Positions 35,101 through 45,352 of a DNA stretch of 64,000 bases are shown one piece after another. The stretch covers positions 124,001-188,000 of the forward strand of contig JAWWNJ010000064.1 of NCBI GenBank assembly GCA_037176885.1. The letters run 5' to 3'. The stretch comes from Favolaschia claudopus. Taxonomy: Eukaryota; Basidiomycota; Agaricomycetes; Agaricales; Mycenaceae. How positions within the stretch are numbered: position 1 is the stretch's first letter; each line of letters begins with the position of its first letter. A program made the translations under genes and the position numbers. The notes under the pieces were generated by a model, which searched no databases, had not been told where the DNA came from, and saw nothing but the letters and a program-made list of their open reading frames with translations.

Positions 35101-38100
35101 TGGGTCAAAAACACGACTCAGCATCTGCAAGCACCAACGAAAGCGAGAGCAAAATACGCACGTTGACGTTGTCGGTGAGGTCCTTCCACGTCCCCTGCAC
35201 TCCCTCCACCTCCGCCTGCCCTCCAAGCTTCCCGTACGTCCCCACCTCAAGCGCGACACGCGTGACCTCGCTCGAGAAATTGCCCAACCGTTCCACCATC
35301 TCATTAATCGTCACCTTCAAATCCAACATCTCCCCACTCGCACCGACCTCGATCTTCTTTCCCAAATCACCATACGCGACAGCCTTGGTCACGGCCGAGA
35401 TACCGCGCACCTGGTCCGTCAAATTCGACGCCATTTTCTGCGAGAACGAAAAAGCCCTCAGCCCTCGCAAGTCCATGAGAAGAGGAAAAAGAACGGGACC
35501 CACGTTGACATTGTCCGTCAAATCGCGCCAGGTACCTTGCACGCCCTCCACCTTCGCCTGCCCACCCAGCTTCCCTTCAGTCCCTACCTCCAGCGCCACT
35601 CTCGTCACCTCACTCGAAAACGTTCCCAACCTCTCCACCATCTCGTTGATGGTGACCTTCAAGTCCAGCATCTCCCCATTCGCCTCGACCGTAATTGTCT
35701 TGGTCAGGTCCCCATACGCGACTGCCTTGGTCACCCCGGATATGCTGCGCACTTGGTTGGTTAGATTTGAGGCCATGCGCTGTAACGCGAGTCAGTATTC
35801 AATCAATCACAAGCACCCTCTCAGCGCAAAAGGGGGAAGAGAAGGAGAAACTTACATTAACATTATTCGTCAAATCCTTCCACGTCCCCTGTACACCCTC
35901 CACCTCCGCCTGGCCGCCGAGCTTCCCTTCCGTACCGACCTCCAACGCAACACGAGTAACCTCGCGCGAAAACTTGCCGAGTCGCGCTACCATCGCGTTG
36001 ATGGTCACCTTCAAGTCCAGCATCTCCCCGCGCACGTCTACGTCGATCTCCTTGCTGAGGTCTCCGTGCGCGACGGCGGTAGTCACCTCCGAGATACTCC
36101 GCACTTGGTTCGTTAGGTTGCTCGCCATACGCTGTGAATTGTGGTTTAGTGCGAAGGAGGGGCGAAACGCGAGTATAGAGACACGCACATTGACATTATC
36201 CGTCAAATCCCTCCACGTCCCCTGCACCCCATCCACCGTCGCCTGCCCCCCCAACCTCCCCTCCGTCCCCACCTCCAACGCCACCCTCGTCACCTCGCGC
36301 GAAAACTTGCCGAGTCGCGCCACCATGGCATTAATCGTGACCTTCAAATCGAGCATCTCTCCGCGCACGTCGACGTCGATCTCCTTGCTCAAGTCGCCGT
36401 TCGCGACGGCGGTGGTGACCTCCGAGATGGAGCGCACTTGGTTGGTTAGGTTGGAGGCCATTTTCTGCGGGGGTGGGGTTAGTGGGGTGATTTATTGTTG
36501 GAGTGGTGTTGGTGGGGTGAAGAAGAGAGATGAGGGAAGGGGAGAAGAAGAGAGCGACATACATTGACGTTCGCAGTCAAATCCTTCCACGTCCCTTGCA
36601 CATCGTCCACCCTCGCCTGGCCGCCCAACTTCCCCTGCGTCCCGACCTCCAGCGCCACTCGCGTCACCTCCGACGCGAACGAGCTGAGCTACAAAGAGTC
36701 AAAAAAATCAGCTCTCAAGACGCGCTTGACAACGAAGCTAAATTGTAACAACATACCTGATCCACCATGCGGTTAACCGTATCCTTGAGCGTCTTGACCT
36801 CTCCCTCCGCCTGAATCGTCACCTAAAAGAGATACAGCTGAATTTAATTTCGTGGACCGTTAGATGAAAGAAACCCAACACACCTTTTGCGTCAAATCCC
36901 CACGCGCCACCGCCGTCGTCACCGTCGCGATACTCCTTACCTGCTCCGTCAGCGAGCCACACATGCGGTTGACCTTTTCTCGTCGTCAGCTTCGATTCCA
37001 GAAAAAATAAAACAAGAAGAAAAACTCACATTCGTCACCAAATGCGACCACACGCCCTCCACATCCGGTACATCCGCCTGCCCCCCAAGCTTCCCCTGGT
37101 TCCCCACCTCCAGCGTCACCCTCGTCACCTCCACCGCCAACGTCCGAAGCTGCAGCACCATGTTGTTGACCGTGTTCTTCAAATCGAGAATCTCGCCGTT
37201 CGCGGAGACCTACATGAGCGTCGTCAGCATCCAGTCAATAGTTAACGCATGAAAAAACTGACGTCAATCTGCTTGCTGAGATCGCCCTTCGCCACCGCGG
37301 TCGTCACCTCGGCGATACTCCGCACCTGAATAGTGAGATTGGCGGCAAGCGTATTAACCTCGTCGGTGAGCTCGCGCCATGTGCCTTCGACGTCCTCGAC
37401 GTGAGCCTGCGCGCCGAGTTTGCCTTCCGTTCCGACGTCTCGGCTGACGCGGGTGACTTCGGTCGCGAAGTGCCCGAGGTTGTCGACCATGGTGTTGATG
37501 ACCTGTCGGGGGATTGAGCAATCAATGTTAGAGAGTGAAATATAGACAACACAACGCACCTCCTTGAGCTGGATCATCAGGTCGCCCTGAACAGGCACGG
37601 TGATCTTCTGCGTCAAGTCTCCCGTTGCGACAGCATTGCAGACGCGCGATACGTCCCGGACCTGGGGAATTCATGAGTTGACGTCATGCGGACATTGAGA
37701 ATATCGTGGTCAAAAAAAATAATCGTATCCCGCCCAGATTCACATCCTCGCCTCCCGCTCTTCTAAGAGGAATTGCGGATGTCTCTGGAATTTGCCATAG
37801 ACGCCCACCAACGCCATAATGTATCCCAGAGCTTTGCAAGAGGCCATTTTGTGGGGTCTGCCGCAGCTCTTCCGGGCGCTCGCAGAGGGACATTCATGAC
37901 GCATAGGGGCAGATTCGACTGCATAGGCACATAGAATCGCGAAACAACACTCACCTGGTCCTTTAATAGCCTTAACTCCTCCAACGCATCCATTCCGCCC
38001 TGAGTCGCAGCATTAGCCAGCGCCCCACCAGCAGGCACGACACCTGGACTTTCGATGTTCTCCATCGGCAGTAACGGGCGATGACCGCACTGGGGACAAG

Positions 38101-38569
38101 TGAGCGGTCCAGGAGATGGCATGCCCTTAGTCATGCCAGTAAAATGGCGATGGTAGGCGTCGTCAAAGTCGCCATTGCTACTGTAGCTAGTGTAATAAGG
38201 CGGCGTATCCTCGTCCTCAAGAGCAGTCCTGAACGAGTCCGGGTCAGAATCCGGGGTCGTTGTCGTCGTCGGTGGTGGTCTTGCGGCGGCGATAGTAACA
38301 TGGTTTATCGGAAGACCCCCGAGATTCGGTTTCCCGTTGGTTTTGGTGACCGTCGGAACAGATGGTGGCGGCGGCTTTGAGCTCGTTGCCGGAGCTCTGC
38401 GCATGAGAGCTTCGACCTTGCGGAGGATGGCATCCGTCTGCCAATTGCGGGGCCCGCTGTAGCGCGGGACGGGTGTGGCAGCGCCGTGGGGGGTGTCGTT
38501 GAGACTGAGGACAGCGAGGAGATGGTCTTTGAAAGGGTCTGGGGGCATCGGGGTGGGCAACGTGCCCAT
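29190..38569 (-). CDS. nik1-like: Group III hybrid histidine kinase (OS-1/Nik1 type) with about 18 HAMP units
   Basis: Opens [20 protein letters not shown] at 38569, with a leader of about 205 residues including [13 protein letters not shown]. About 18 HAMP units of about 92 residues follow down to about 31450, nearly all encoded as one exon and all ending in a similar (T/V)NVN. The kinase part has the H-box [20 protein letters not shown] (phospho-His), N-box [19 protein letters not shown]-boxes MDTGIGIAQ and [13 protein letters not shown], and a C-terminal receiver with [28 protein letters not shown] (phospho-Asp) and the Lys of TKPLRR restored by splicing. Stop at 29190. Estimated length is about 2,500-2,600 residues; OS-1-class proteins are about 1,300 with five or six HAMP units. 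These cytosolic kinases feed the HOG MAP-kinase relay in osmotic stress and are the target pathway of phenylpyrrole and dicarboximide fungicides (family knowledge). All diagnostic catalytic residues are present. Confidence 0.9.
31450..37660 (-). repeat. Coding tandem array of HAMP exons in the complete kinase
   Basis: From about 33.1 kb to 36.5 kb successive units begin at 36461, 36130, 35776, 35440, 35092, 34755, 34407, 34077, 33753, 33429 and 33105, a spacing of about 325-355 bases, each being one exon plus one short intron. The first three units (near 37.6-36.6 kb) carry extra introns. Subfamilies can be told from the unit start: (K/R)[26 protein letters not shown] (four near-identical copies) and LMAQNLTDQ. 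All introns interrupt at the same place after NVN, so gain or loss of units keeps the frame. Confidence 0.85.
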
Positions 38570-38865
38570 CGTTGTGCTCGACGTCCAGGAGAACGAGAAC
38601 GTGGATTTAGCCGTGTGAGAAAAAATGACCTCACCTTGGCGGCCACCCCCGCCAATCACTTGCTTATTTTCTTTTTCCTTTCCCTTTTCCTGCCGGGTAC
38701 AAAGGTCTACAAAGCTCCTGGGCCTTAGGTCCTCGTGGCGATTGGTAGTTGTCAATCTTTCCAAGCATATATGCATTTTTTTTTTGCGATTCTCCGTGCA
38801 CCAACGGACGTCGGAAACGCGGATCGGGCCGGGGCCTCAAAGTGAGATCCGGACACTACAGAGCT

Positions 38866-40181
38866 CAACGTTCTGGCCACTCCAAGCTGCTCGCAGCGTC
38901 TCTGACCTTCCGGAAACTGCTCAAACCGCTGCTTTCGCCTTACTAGTAATAATACTACTTGTTCTCGGATACACTCTTTCTGGAATTTAACCCCCTCGCG
39001 GCCTCACTCCTACCTTGCCTTGTCTTCGGGTTACATACTGAACCTTTCGCCTGGCACCCTTATCATAGCCTATCAGACTTGTTCTCCACTTGCCTGTGAC
39101 CCGAAGCCTCGTTTGTTTTTGGTTTATTGTTAAAATCCCCATTCACTCATTCATGTTACTAGGCGGCGGCTAGTCATCATGTAAGTGCAAATTGCCCGTC
39201 GAGCCTCGAGCCCTGCATTTCTGAAGCTGTTCGCCGCCCGGATGAATGGAACAACCTTCGTGGCGCTGGCACTCCATCAGTAAGCGGCTCTCATATTTAC
39301 AAGGACATCGTATTGACGGTGTTCAGCGTTCCAAATATCCCTTCAAACACCTGCACGCCGAATACGAGCATAACCTCGCAAGGTTGATTCCATTAGCACG
39401 TTTGTGTGCCCAGCAACCCAAAACGAGCTCCCTCACCGCCCAAGCGCCCTCTCAAATATTAATGTCGAATCGGCCAAACATCGGATCCCGACGTCGAAAG
39501 CTTGTTAATTTTCAATTGTCCGAATGTAAATGGAGCATCCACTCCCGTCGTCGCCGTCGCTCGGCGGTACGGCGGGCTCGCTTATTCGAGTGTACTATAC
39601 CTGAGCATATTTTAACTTTTGTCCAAATCCGTACGTCTTTCGCCATCAGCTTGCTTTTCAAAGTTGCTGACTCGGCATAACGACGCTAGATGCGAGCTAA
39701 ACCCACCGTTTCGTTCAGCGAATCGGCTATCCGAGTCGGCCCAACTCCACCTTTACACCCACCTCACCTTTACACCAAGATTCTCCACACATGAATTCAA
39801 AGCGGTCGCAGACCACCTGCATCCACTGTATTACATACCGATATCTCTCTTCTCCTCCTCCACACCTCACAGGATACTTCATTTCTACTCACGATCTCCC
39901 TTATTCCTCCATAGCAGCCTCTCACACCGCCGACTTCGCTTCCTTGCTATCGTCAAACGAGTCTTTAACAGCAACATAAACAATAGTGAACGTGATCAAT
40001 ATGTTCTGTCGGCGACAAGTTAGCTTATCAGGAAAAAAAACTTCAGGATGATTTGAGGCGACCACTAGAAGTATTGATACTGAAACTTCGACAAGATACG
40101 CTGGCTCGAGCTCATGTTTAGCTGAAGCCGTTACGATCAAGAAAATCGCGAAAAGGCAGTAAAGAGCGCCAGATTCAAGTC
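38866..40181. repeat. Segmental duplication, copy A
   Basis: Collinear with 48640-49935 over about 1.3 kb in the same orientation. Shared words include CATAGCCTATCAGACTTG, CTCGTTTGTTTTTGGTTTAT, CTCTCATATTT and CTCCCGTCGTCGCCGTCGCT. The right edge (after ATTCAAGTCT) falls at an exon-intron border of the membrane-protein gene. A sub-segment (about 39150-39270) is inverted relative to copy B. Confidence 0.75.
39922..40181 (-). pseudogene. Orphan last exons of the membrane-protein family
   Basis: On the minus strand a segment near 40130 (IVTASAKHELEPAYLVEVSV) and the final exon NILITFTIVYVAVKDSFDD with tail SKEAKSAV are recognisable. They match the last exons of the gene at 49665-50956. The upstream exons are absent because the duplicated segment ends at 40181, so this is a fragment. 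Confidence 0.7.
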
Positions 40182-40446
40182 TATGTTCAGTATGTTAGCC
40201 CAGTCAGCTTTTTTTTATGGCGGTCCAAATGCACATTAATTAAGTAATGGCTTTGTAAACATGAATGCTATTCAAAACCTAGAAAATTTGTACATAACAC
40301 ACATGTGAAGTATATCTAGTGACCAAATTTGCGTAATGACTTGAACAGATGAGGGACTGTGAATTTAGCTCTTTGTTTGTGTTCAGAGGCAGGCATTGGA
40401 GTGTCAGATGCTGGAATTGAGGAGTGTGATTGAAGATTAGCCAAGC

Positions 40447-43400
40447 TCACAGGGGAGACAATGGGCTAGCATTTTCATGATCATCATTTGCCACCATTGC
40501 TTTCCTTGTCTTGGAAACAGTGGCTTCAAGACTCTCTGCATCGCTCCATCGGCCCTGCCGGTGGTAATTTGCTACCAGTTTTGCCATGCTCCTCAGTGTT
40601 TGTGGATGCTCATTTCCCAGCACTCGCATCCTTGCTTCAAGGACAGTGACCTGCAGAGTCTCTGCATCACTCCATTGGCCCTGCTTATAGCATGTATATG
40701 CCAGGTTTGCCATGCTTGTCAGGGTGTCTGGATGCTCATTCCCCAGCACTCGCTTCCTTGCCTCAAGAACAACAACTTCAATGCCCTCTGCATCACTCCA
40801 CCGGCTCTGCTGGCTGTAAGTAGCTGCCAGGTTTGCCATGCTTGTCAGCGTGTCTGGATGCTCGTTTCCCAGGACTCGTTTACTTGCCTCAAGAACAACA
40901 ACTTCAAGGCTCTCTGCCTCGCTCCATCGGCCCTGCTGATGATAACTTCCTGCCAAGTTTCCCATGCTCATCAGCGTGTCTGGATGCTCGTTTCCCAGCA
41001 CTCGCTTCCTTGCCTCAAGAACAACACCTTCAATGTCCTCTGCATCACTCCACCGGCCCTGCTGGCCGTAAGTAGCTGCCAAGTTTGCCATGCTTGTCAG
41101 CGTGTCTGGATGCTCGTTTCCCAGCACTCGCTTCCTTGATTCAAGAACAGCGACCTCAAGGCTCTCTGCATCGATCCATCGGCCCTGCTGGTAGTAAGTC
41201 TGTGCCAGGTTTGCCATGCTTGTCAGGGTCTCTGGATGCTCATGTCCCCGGACTCGCTTGCTTGCCTCAAGAACAGCGACCTCAAGGCTCTCTGCATCGC
41301 TCCATCGGCCCTGCTGGCGGTAAGTAGCTGCCAGGTTTGTCATGCTCATGAGCGTGTCTGGATGCTCATTTCCCAGCACTCGCTTCCTTGATTCAAGATC
41401 AGCGACCTCAAGGCTCTCTGCATCGATCCATCGGCCCTGCTGGTAGTAAGTCTGTGCCAGGTTTGCCATGCTTGTCAGGGTCTCTGGATGCTCATGTCCC
41501 CGGACTCGCTTGCTTGCCTCAAGAACAGCGACCTCAAGTGTAACGGGCACGGAAACCCCGAGAGGACTGAAGGACCAGATAGAGAGAGAAACGGGGGAAG
41601 GAGCCAGGTACTGGCGTTGATTCGACTAGCGGTCTCGGGAATACATGACGTACTAAATAGGATGTGCACGGACCATGTGTAGGTAAGGGTGATTACGGAG
41701 TGACCCTTACAGTACCCCCCTTTTTACGGCGGAGAAACGAAGAGACATAGCTAAACCAACGAAAGAAATGTTAAAGGTATGTAGAAGAGTAAAGAAAAAA
41801 AAAAAAACGGAGTAAAGTGAGGACCACGGGAGGCCAAGAAGTTGGGAGAATTGGAAGAAGAGAGGTGGAGCGGTGACCGCAAAAGGTCGAGGACTCAAGA
41901 TGAAGCTGAGCATAGAGATGAATCCCGAGAGTGTGTAAGAGAGGGAGCAAATGCCGCAGAAATCGATTCGCAAATCGAAAAAAAGAGTGGGCACTGGGGA
42001 TTGTGCGGATCACCAGGCCAAGAAAGATTGCACAAGTAGAGAGGTGTGCAACTAAGACCAAAGCCTTTGGTCACGAGAGTAGAGGGCGAGCAAGTGCGAG
42101 CGACCGAGAGTCGAGAATGAGAATGGCGACCAAAGCCGGCAAACCCACGAGAGTCAGAGCGGGAGACACCGAGAGTGAGGTGAAAAAAAGGGACGCGAAA
42201 AATTGGCGCGCAGAAGAGCCTACAAGTAACTCCCTTATCAAGGATTCGGGCTTGCATGCTCGGAAAGGCACGTCAGTCGTCCTTCCTCCTCCTTTCTGAG
42301 TCCTTTCCCGGTTACCCGTTTATCTTCCTTTTTATGAAGGAAGGAGAGACCCTTAGAGAGCGACGGTGGGAATGGGTGGTTCCAACGCTTGAGAGGTCAT
42401 CAAAAAGAAAGTATCTTCCTTTTTGATGAAGGGTGGGTTGGGTGGGACAAAGGATAGGTCGGGGAGGCGATAAAAGGAAAGAATTTGAAAGGTGCCGTCG
42501 AAAATGAGGTGAATTTGGCGAAGAGAGACGGCGGGGAGGGAAATCTCGACCTATCTTTGCGCTTCACATACCTCGAATGTCGGTGAGGGTTACGCAAAAC
42601 ATAGGGAGAAGGGATGAACAAAGAGAGGAGCATGCCGGGGGAATCACGTTGAGATGAGATGGTGACCAACATGAACACCAGAGGCGCTCGAAGAGGGAGT
42701 GGGAGAGTGCGCAGGGGAGGCCCCACTCGAGTGAGGTGATGACCTGCACAAACGCATAGGCGCTCGGCCTTGAGATAAATCAAGGGATTCCCATTTGTGA
42801 CGGAAATGGGTCGGGATGACGAAGAAGGATCAAAAGAATGAGTGGACGAGGTCCCAGCACGAAAGAAGGGACTCGAGGAATGAAAACCGACTCAACAGCA
42901 CGAGGACATGGGCTAAAATCCCATCGAAGCTCAAAAACTCTGAACCCTACACCACCAAATGTGCTGAGAGTTTCTTGAGGAAGCCAGATAGGACGAGCCG
43001 GTACTCAGAGGGAGAAGAGGTACGACTTGGCGAGACAAGCCGAAAGCTAGCCCAGAGGGAAGAGGAAGGCCAGCCGGAGGGTCTAGTCGAATCAAACTGT
43101 AACGGGCACGGAAACCCCGAGAGGACTGAAGGACCAGATAGAGAGAGAAACGGGGGAAGGAGCCAGGTACTGGCGTTGATTCGACTAGCGGTCTCGGGAA
43201 TACATGACGTACTAAATAGGATGTGCACGGACCATGTGTAGGTAAGGGTGATTACGGAGTGACCCTTACATCAAGGCTCTCTGCATCGCTCCATCGGCCC
43301 TGCTGGCGGTAAGTAGCTGCCAGGTTTGTCATGCTCATGAGCGTGTCTGGATGCTCATTTCCCAGCACTCGCTTCCTTGATTCAAGAACAGCGACATTAA

Positions 43401-45352
43401 GGCTCTCTGCCTGGCTCCATTTGCCCTGCTGATGATAACTTCCTGCCAGGTTTGCCATGCTCCTCAGCGTGTGTGGATGCTCATATCCCCGGACTCGCTT
43501 GCTTGCCTCAAGAACAGCGACATTAAGGTTCTCTGCATCGCTCCATCGGCCCTGCCGGTGGTAAGTAGCTGCCAGGTTTGTCATGCTCATAAGCGTGTCT
43601 GGATGCTCATTCCCCAGCTCTTGCTTTCTTCTTTTGACTATTGCCGCTTGAAGTACTTCCGCATTTTGATATTGCCCTGCTTCAGATAGTACCAGTGCTA
43701 TTCCAGCTGTCACATATGTGTCTAAATCACATTTAGACTTGTCAAACAGTTGGACAATATGGTAAACCAGACTGTGCCGATATGTGTAGTCCTCAAGCTC
43801 AAATCTCCAGGGCACAGATAAACCAATCATAGTGAAAACAATTTTTGACATGTCTTCTGTGGTTATTGTGGTACCACTCCAATATTGAATTAATGGATGA
43901 ACACTATAAGAATCATCAACTATATTTTGCTCTATCAGAGAATATGATTCCAGCTCTCTTGTTATTTCAGAGAAAAGCCATGCATCCCAGCTTTGGTTTG
44001 CCCCTCCAATTTCAGCCAACATCCTGTTGATTGTTTCTTGCAACTCTGAGTCCTGGAGCTCCATGTCTGATAATGTACTCTTTTGGAACATTCCCTCCCT
44101 GATGTTTTGGTGATGCAGCTGAGAGCAAATATGCAGAAAGGTTCTGCTGCCTGTGCTTAGCTTTTGGTAGCTTAGATTCCAAGTTGCATATACTGCTAGA
44201 CCATATTGGCCTTGAGCCTGAATCTCTGCACGCTGTAGTAGCTGGTCCCGAGAGGATTTATACAGTTCTAGATACTTCTTGAGATTGCTACCTGCATGAA
44301 TGTAGCCCCCCGCTTGAGTGACTGCCAAAGCAAAGCAATGAAGCTCCTACAAAAGTTGAGTACAGACAAGCCTCTTGATCGATGATGGCCTCACCTTCAC
44401 AATAGCTGTAGCTACTTGCTCCTTGTCATCGCCACTGGCTTTCCTGCCAGCTAACTTCAATAGCAAACTCTTGGCATCATCTAGAGTCATGTCGGATATT
44501 TTGAGATCCTCTCCATGAATACCAACTTCTGGGTTTCGAGTTGTAATGAGAATATTGCCAAATGTACAGGGAGGAAAGAATTTTGAGATGTCCAGTTTGG
44601 GATCATCAGCATTGTCTAGTATGAGAAGCCACTCTTCCTGTTGACTGGCAAGCCAGTACAATCCTTCCTGTGCTGTCGCTTCAGATGTTGCTGGTGCAAG
44701 AAGCTTCAGATCGGATTCTGCAGTCTGTTCACTGGTAGCATCAACGAAATATGTTTCAGAGAAACTTTAAACAGCAGTGAATTTTATTGACATTATTCAA
44801 AATTAATTCCACACACCGTTTGGTAGTCTGAGCTTGTTGAACAAATTTAAAAGCAAGCTGACTCTTTCCAGAACCACCAAGACCGTGCAAGACAAAAACC
44901 TTTCGCGAGCCTCGGTCCTGAGCAAAGTATTGGTGTATCTCATCAAGAGTCTCTTGCCGTCCTGTAAAAGAGGGCACTGGAAGGGGACACATCTTCCGAT
45001 TCTTGGTCTTCACTTCATCTTTGAACGCTACAGAGGCTATTGAAAATCAGTCTAGTTTCTGCCTCTTGTTGAATAGCATACCATTGTGGAAGGTCATGTT
45101 GTTGATAGCACCAGATTCTGACACCAATGTAACATGCGGACCTTCACCCAAGCCACCACCCCCACCAGTCCCTGCATTCCCTCCTGGTCCCCCTGGCCCT
45201 CCGATACCGCCTACACAAGGCAAAGTCTGAGCTTTGGAGAGTTTAGCAATGTGGACTGCATACCTTGGATTGAGATATGCTGAGTTGTTGAGGGAATCAT
45301 CTTGCTTGTCGTCGTGGTTGGGGTGAGAGGTACTTGGGGCACGTTGACTCAA
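40447..45352 (-). CDS. NLR-type STAND protein: Gly-rich leader, NB-ARC, 11 TPRs; interrupted by a TRIM element
   Basis: Starts MSQRAPSTSHPNHDDKQ at 45352. Splicing the first intron joins a glycine-rich leader (GGIGGPGGPGG ... GLGEGPHVTL ... INNMTFHN). NB-ARC follows: SFTGRQETLDEIHQYFAQD, Walker A VLHGLGGSGKSQLAFKF, Walker B EEWLLILDNADDPKLD and the sensor-like GNILITTRNPEVG. Next come winged-helix-like sequences (AVTQAGGYIHAG, YSVHPLIQYW). The C-terminal array has 11 kinesin-light-chain-like repeats of 42 residues (RVLGNEHPDTLTSMANLA, GRWSDAESL), three before and eight after the insertion at 41539-43270. Stop at 40447. Fungal NLRs sense non-self or damage through the repeats and oligomerise through NB-ARC to switch on an effector or signalling motif (family knowledge). 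Read through, the frame stops just inside the TRIM (DVRVTP then stop). Splicing it out could restore the protein with one Glu-to-Asp change. Confidence 0.85.
40500..41540 (-). repeat. 126-bp tandem TPR-coding repeats, eight units
   Basis: The word GCGTGTCTGGATGCTC recurs exactly 126 bases apart (40848, 40974, 41100). Superimposed is a 252-base higher-order repeat: 41155-41288 and 41409-41538 are near-identical two-unit blocks. Such near-identity indicates recent unit duplication or gene conversion. Confidence 0.85.
41539..43270 (-). mobile_element. TRIM (terminal-repeat retrotransposon in miniature), 1732 bp
   Basis: Bases 41539-41711 and 43098-43270 are direct repeats of 173 bases that look identical, begin TGTAACGGGCACGG and end GACCCTTACA, thus bounded by TG...CA. 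The 5-base duplication TCAAG flanks the element (41534-41538 and 43271-43275). Next to the left repeat is CCCCCCTTTTT, which read on the minus strand is a polypurine tract directly before an LTR, so the element is in the minus orientation, the same as the host gene. The 1.4-kb interior has no gag or pol coding. The apparently identical LTRs imply a recent insertion. Confidence 0.9.

Noticed and set aside
34168..36567. Long open frames on the plus strand across the HAMP array (for example 35100-36116 and 35695-36567)
   Set aside because: They are antisense to exons of the kinase, run through its introns, and repeat with the same period. They reflect codon bias of the minus-strand repeats rather than independent genes.
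40500..41540. CRISPR-like regular repeats
   Set aside because: The 126-bp period is coding throughout (42-residue TPRs) and has no spacers.
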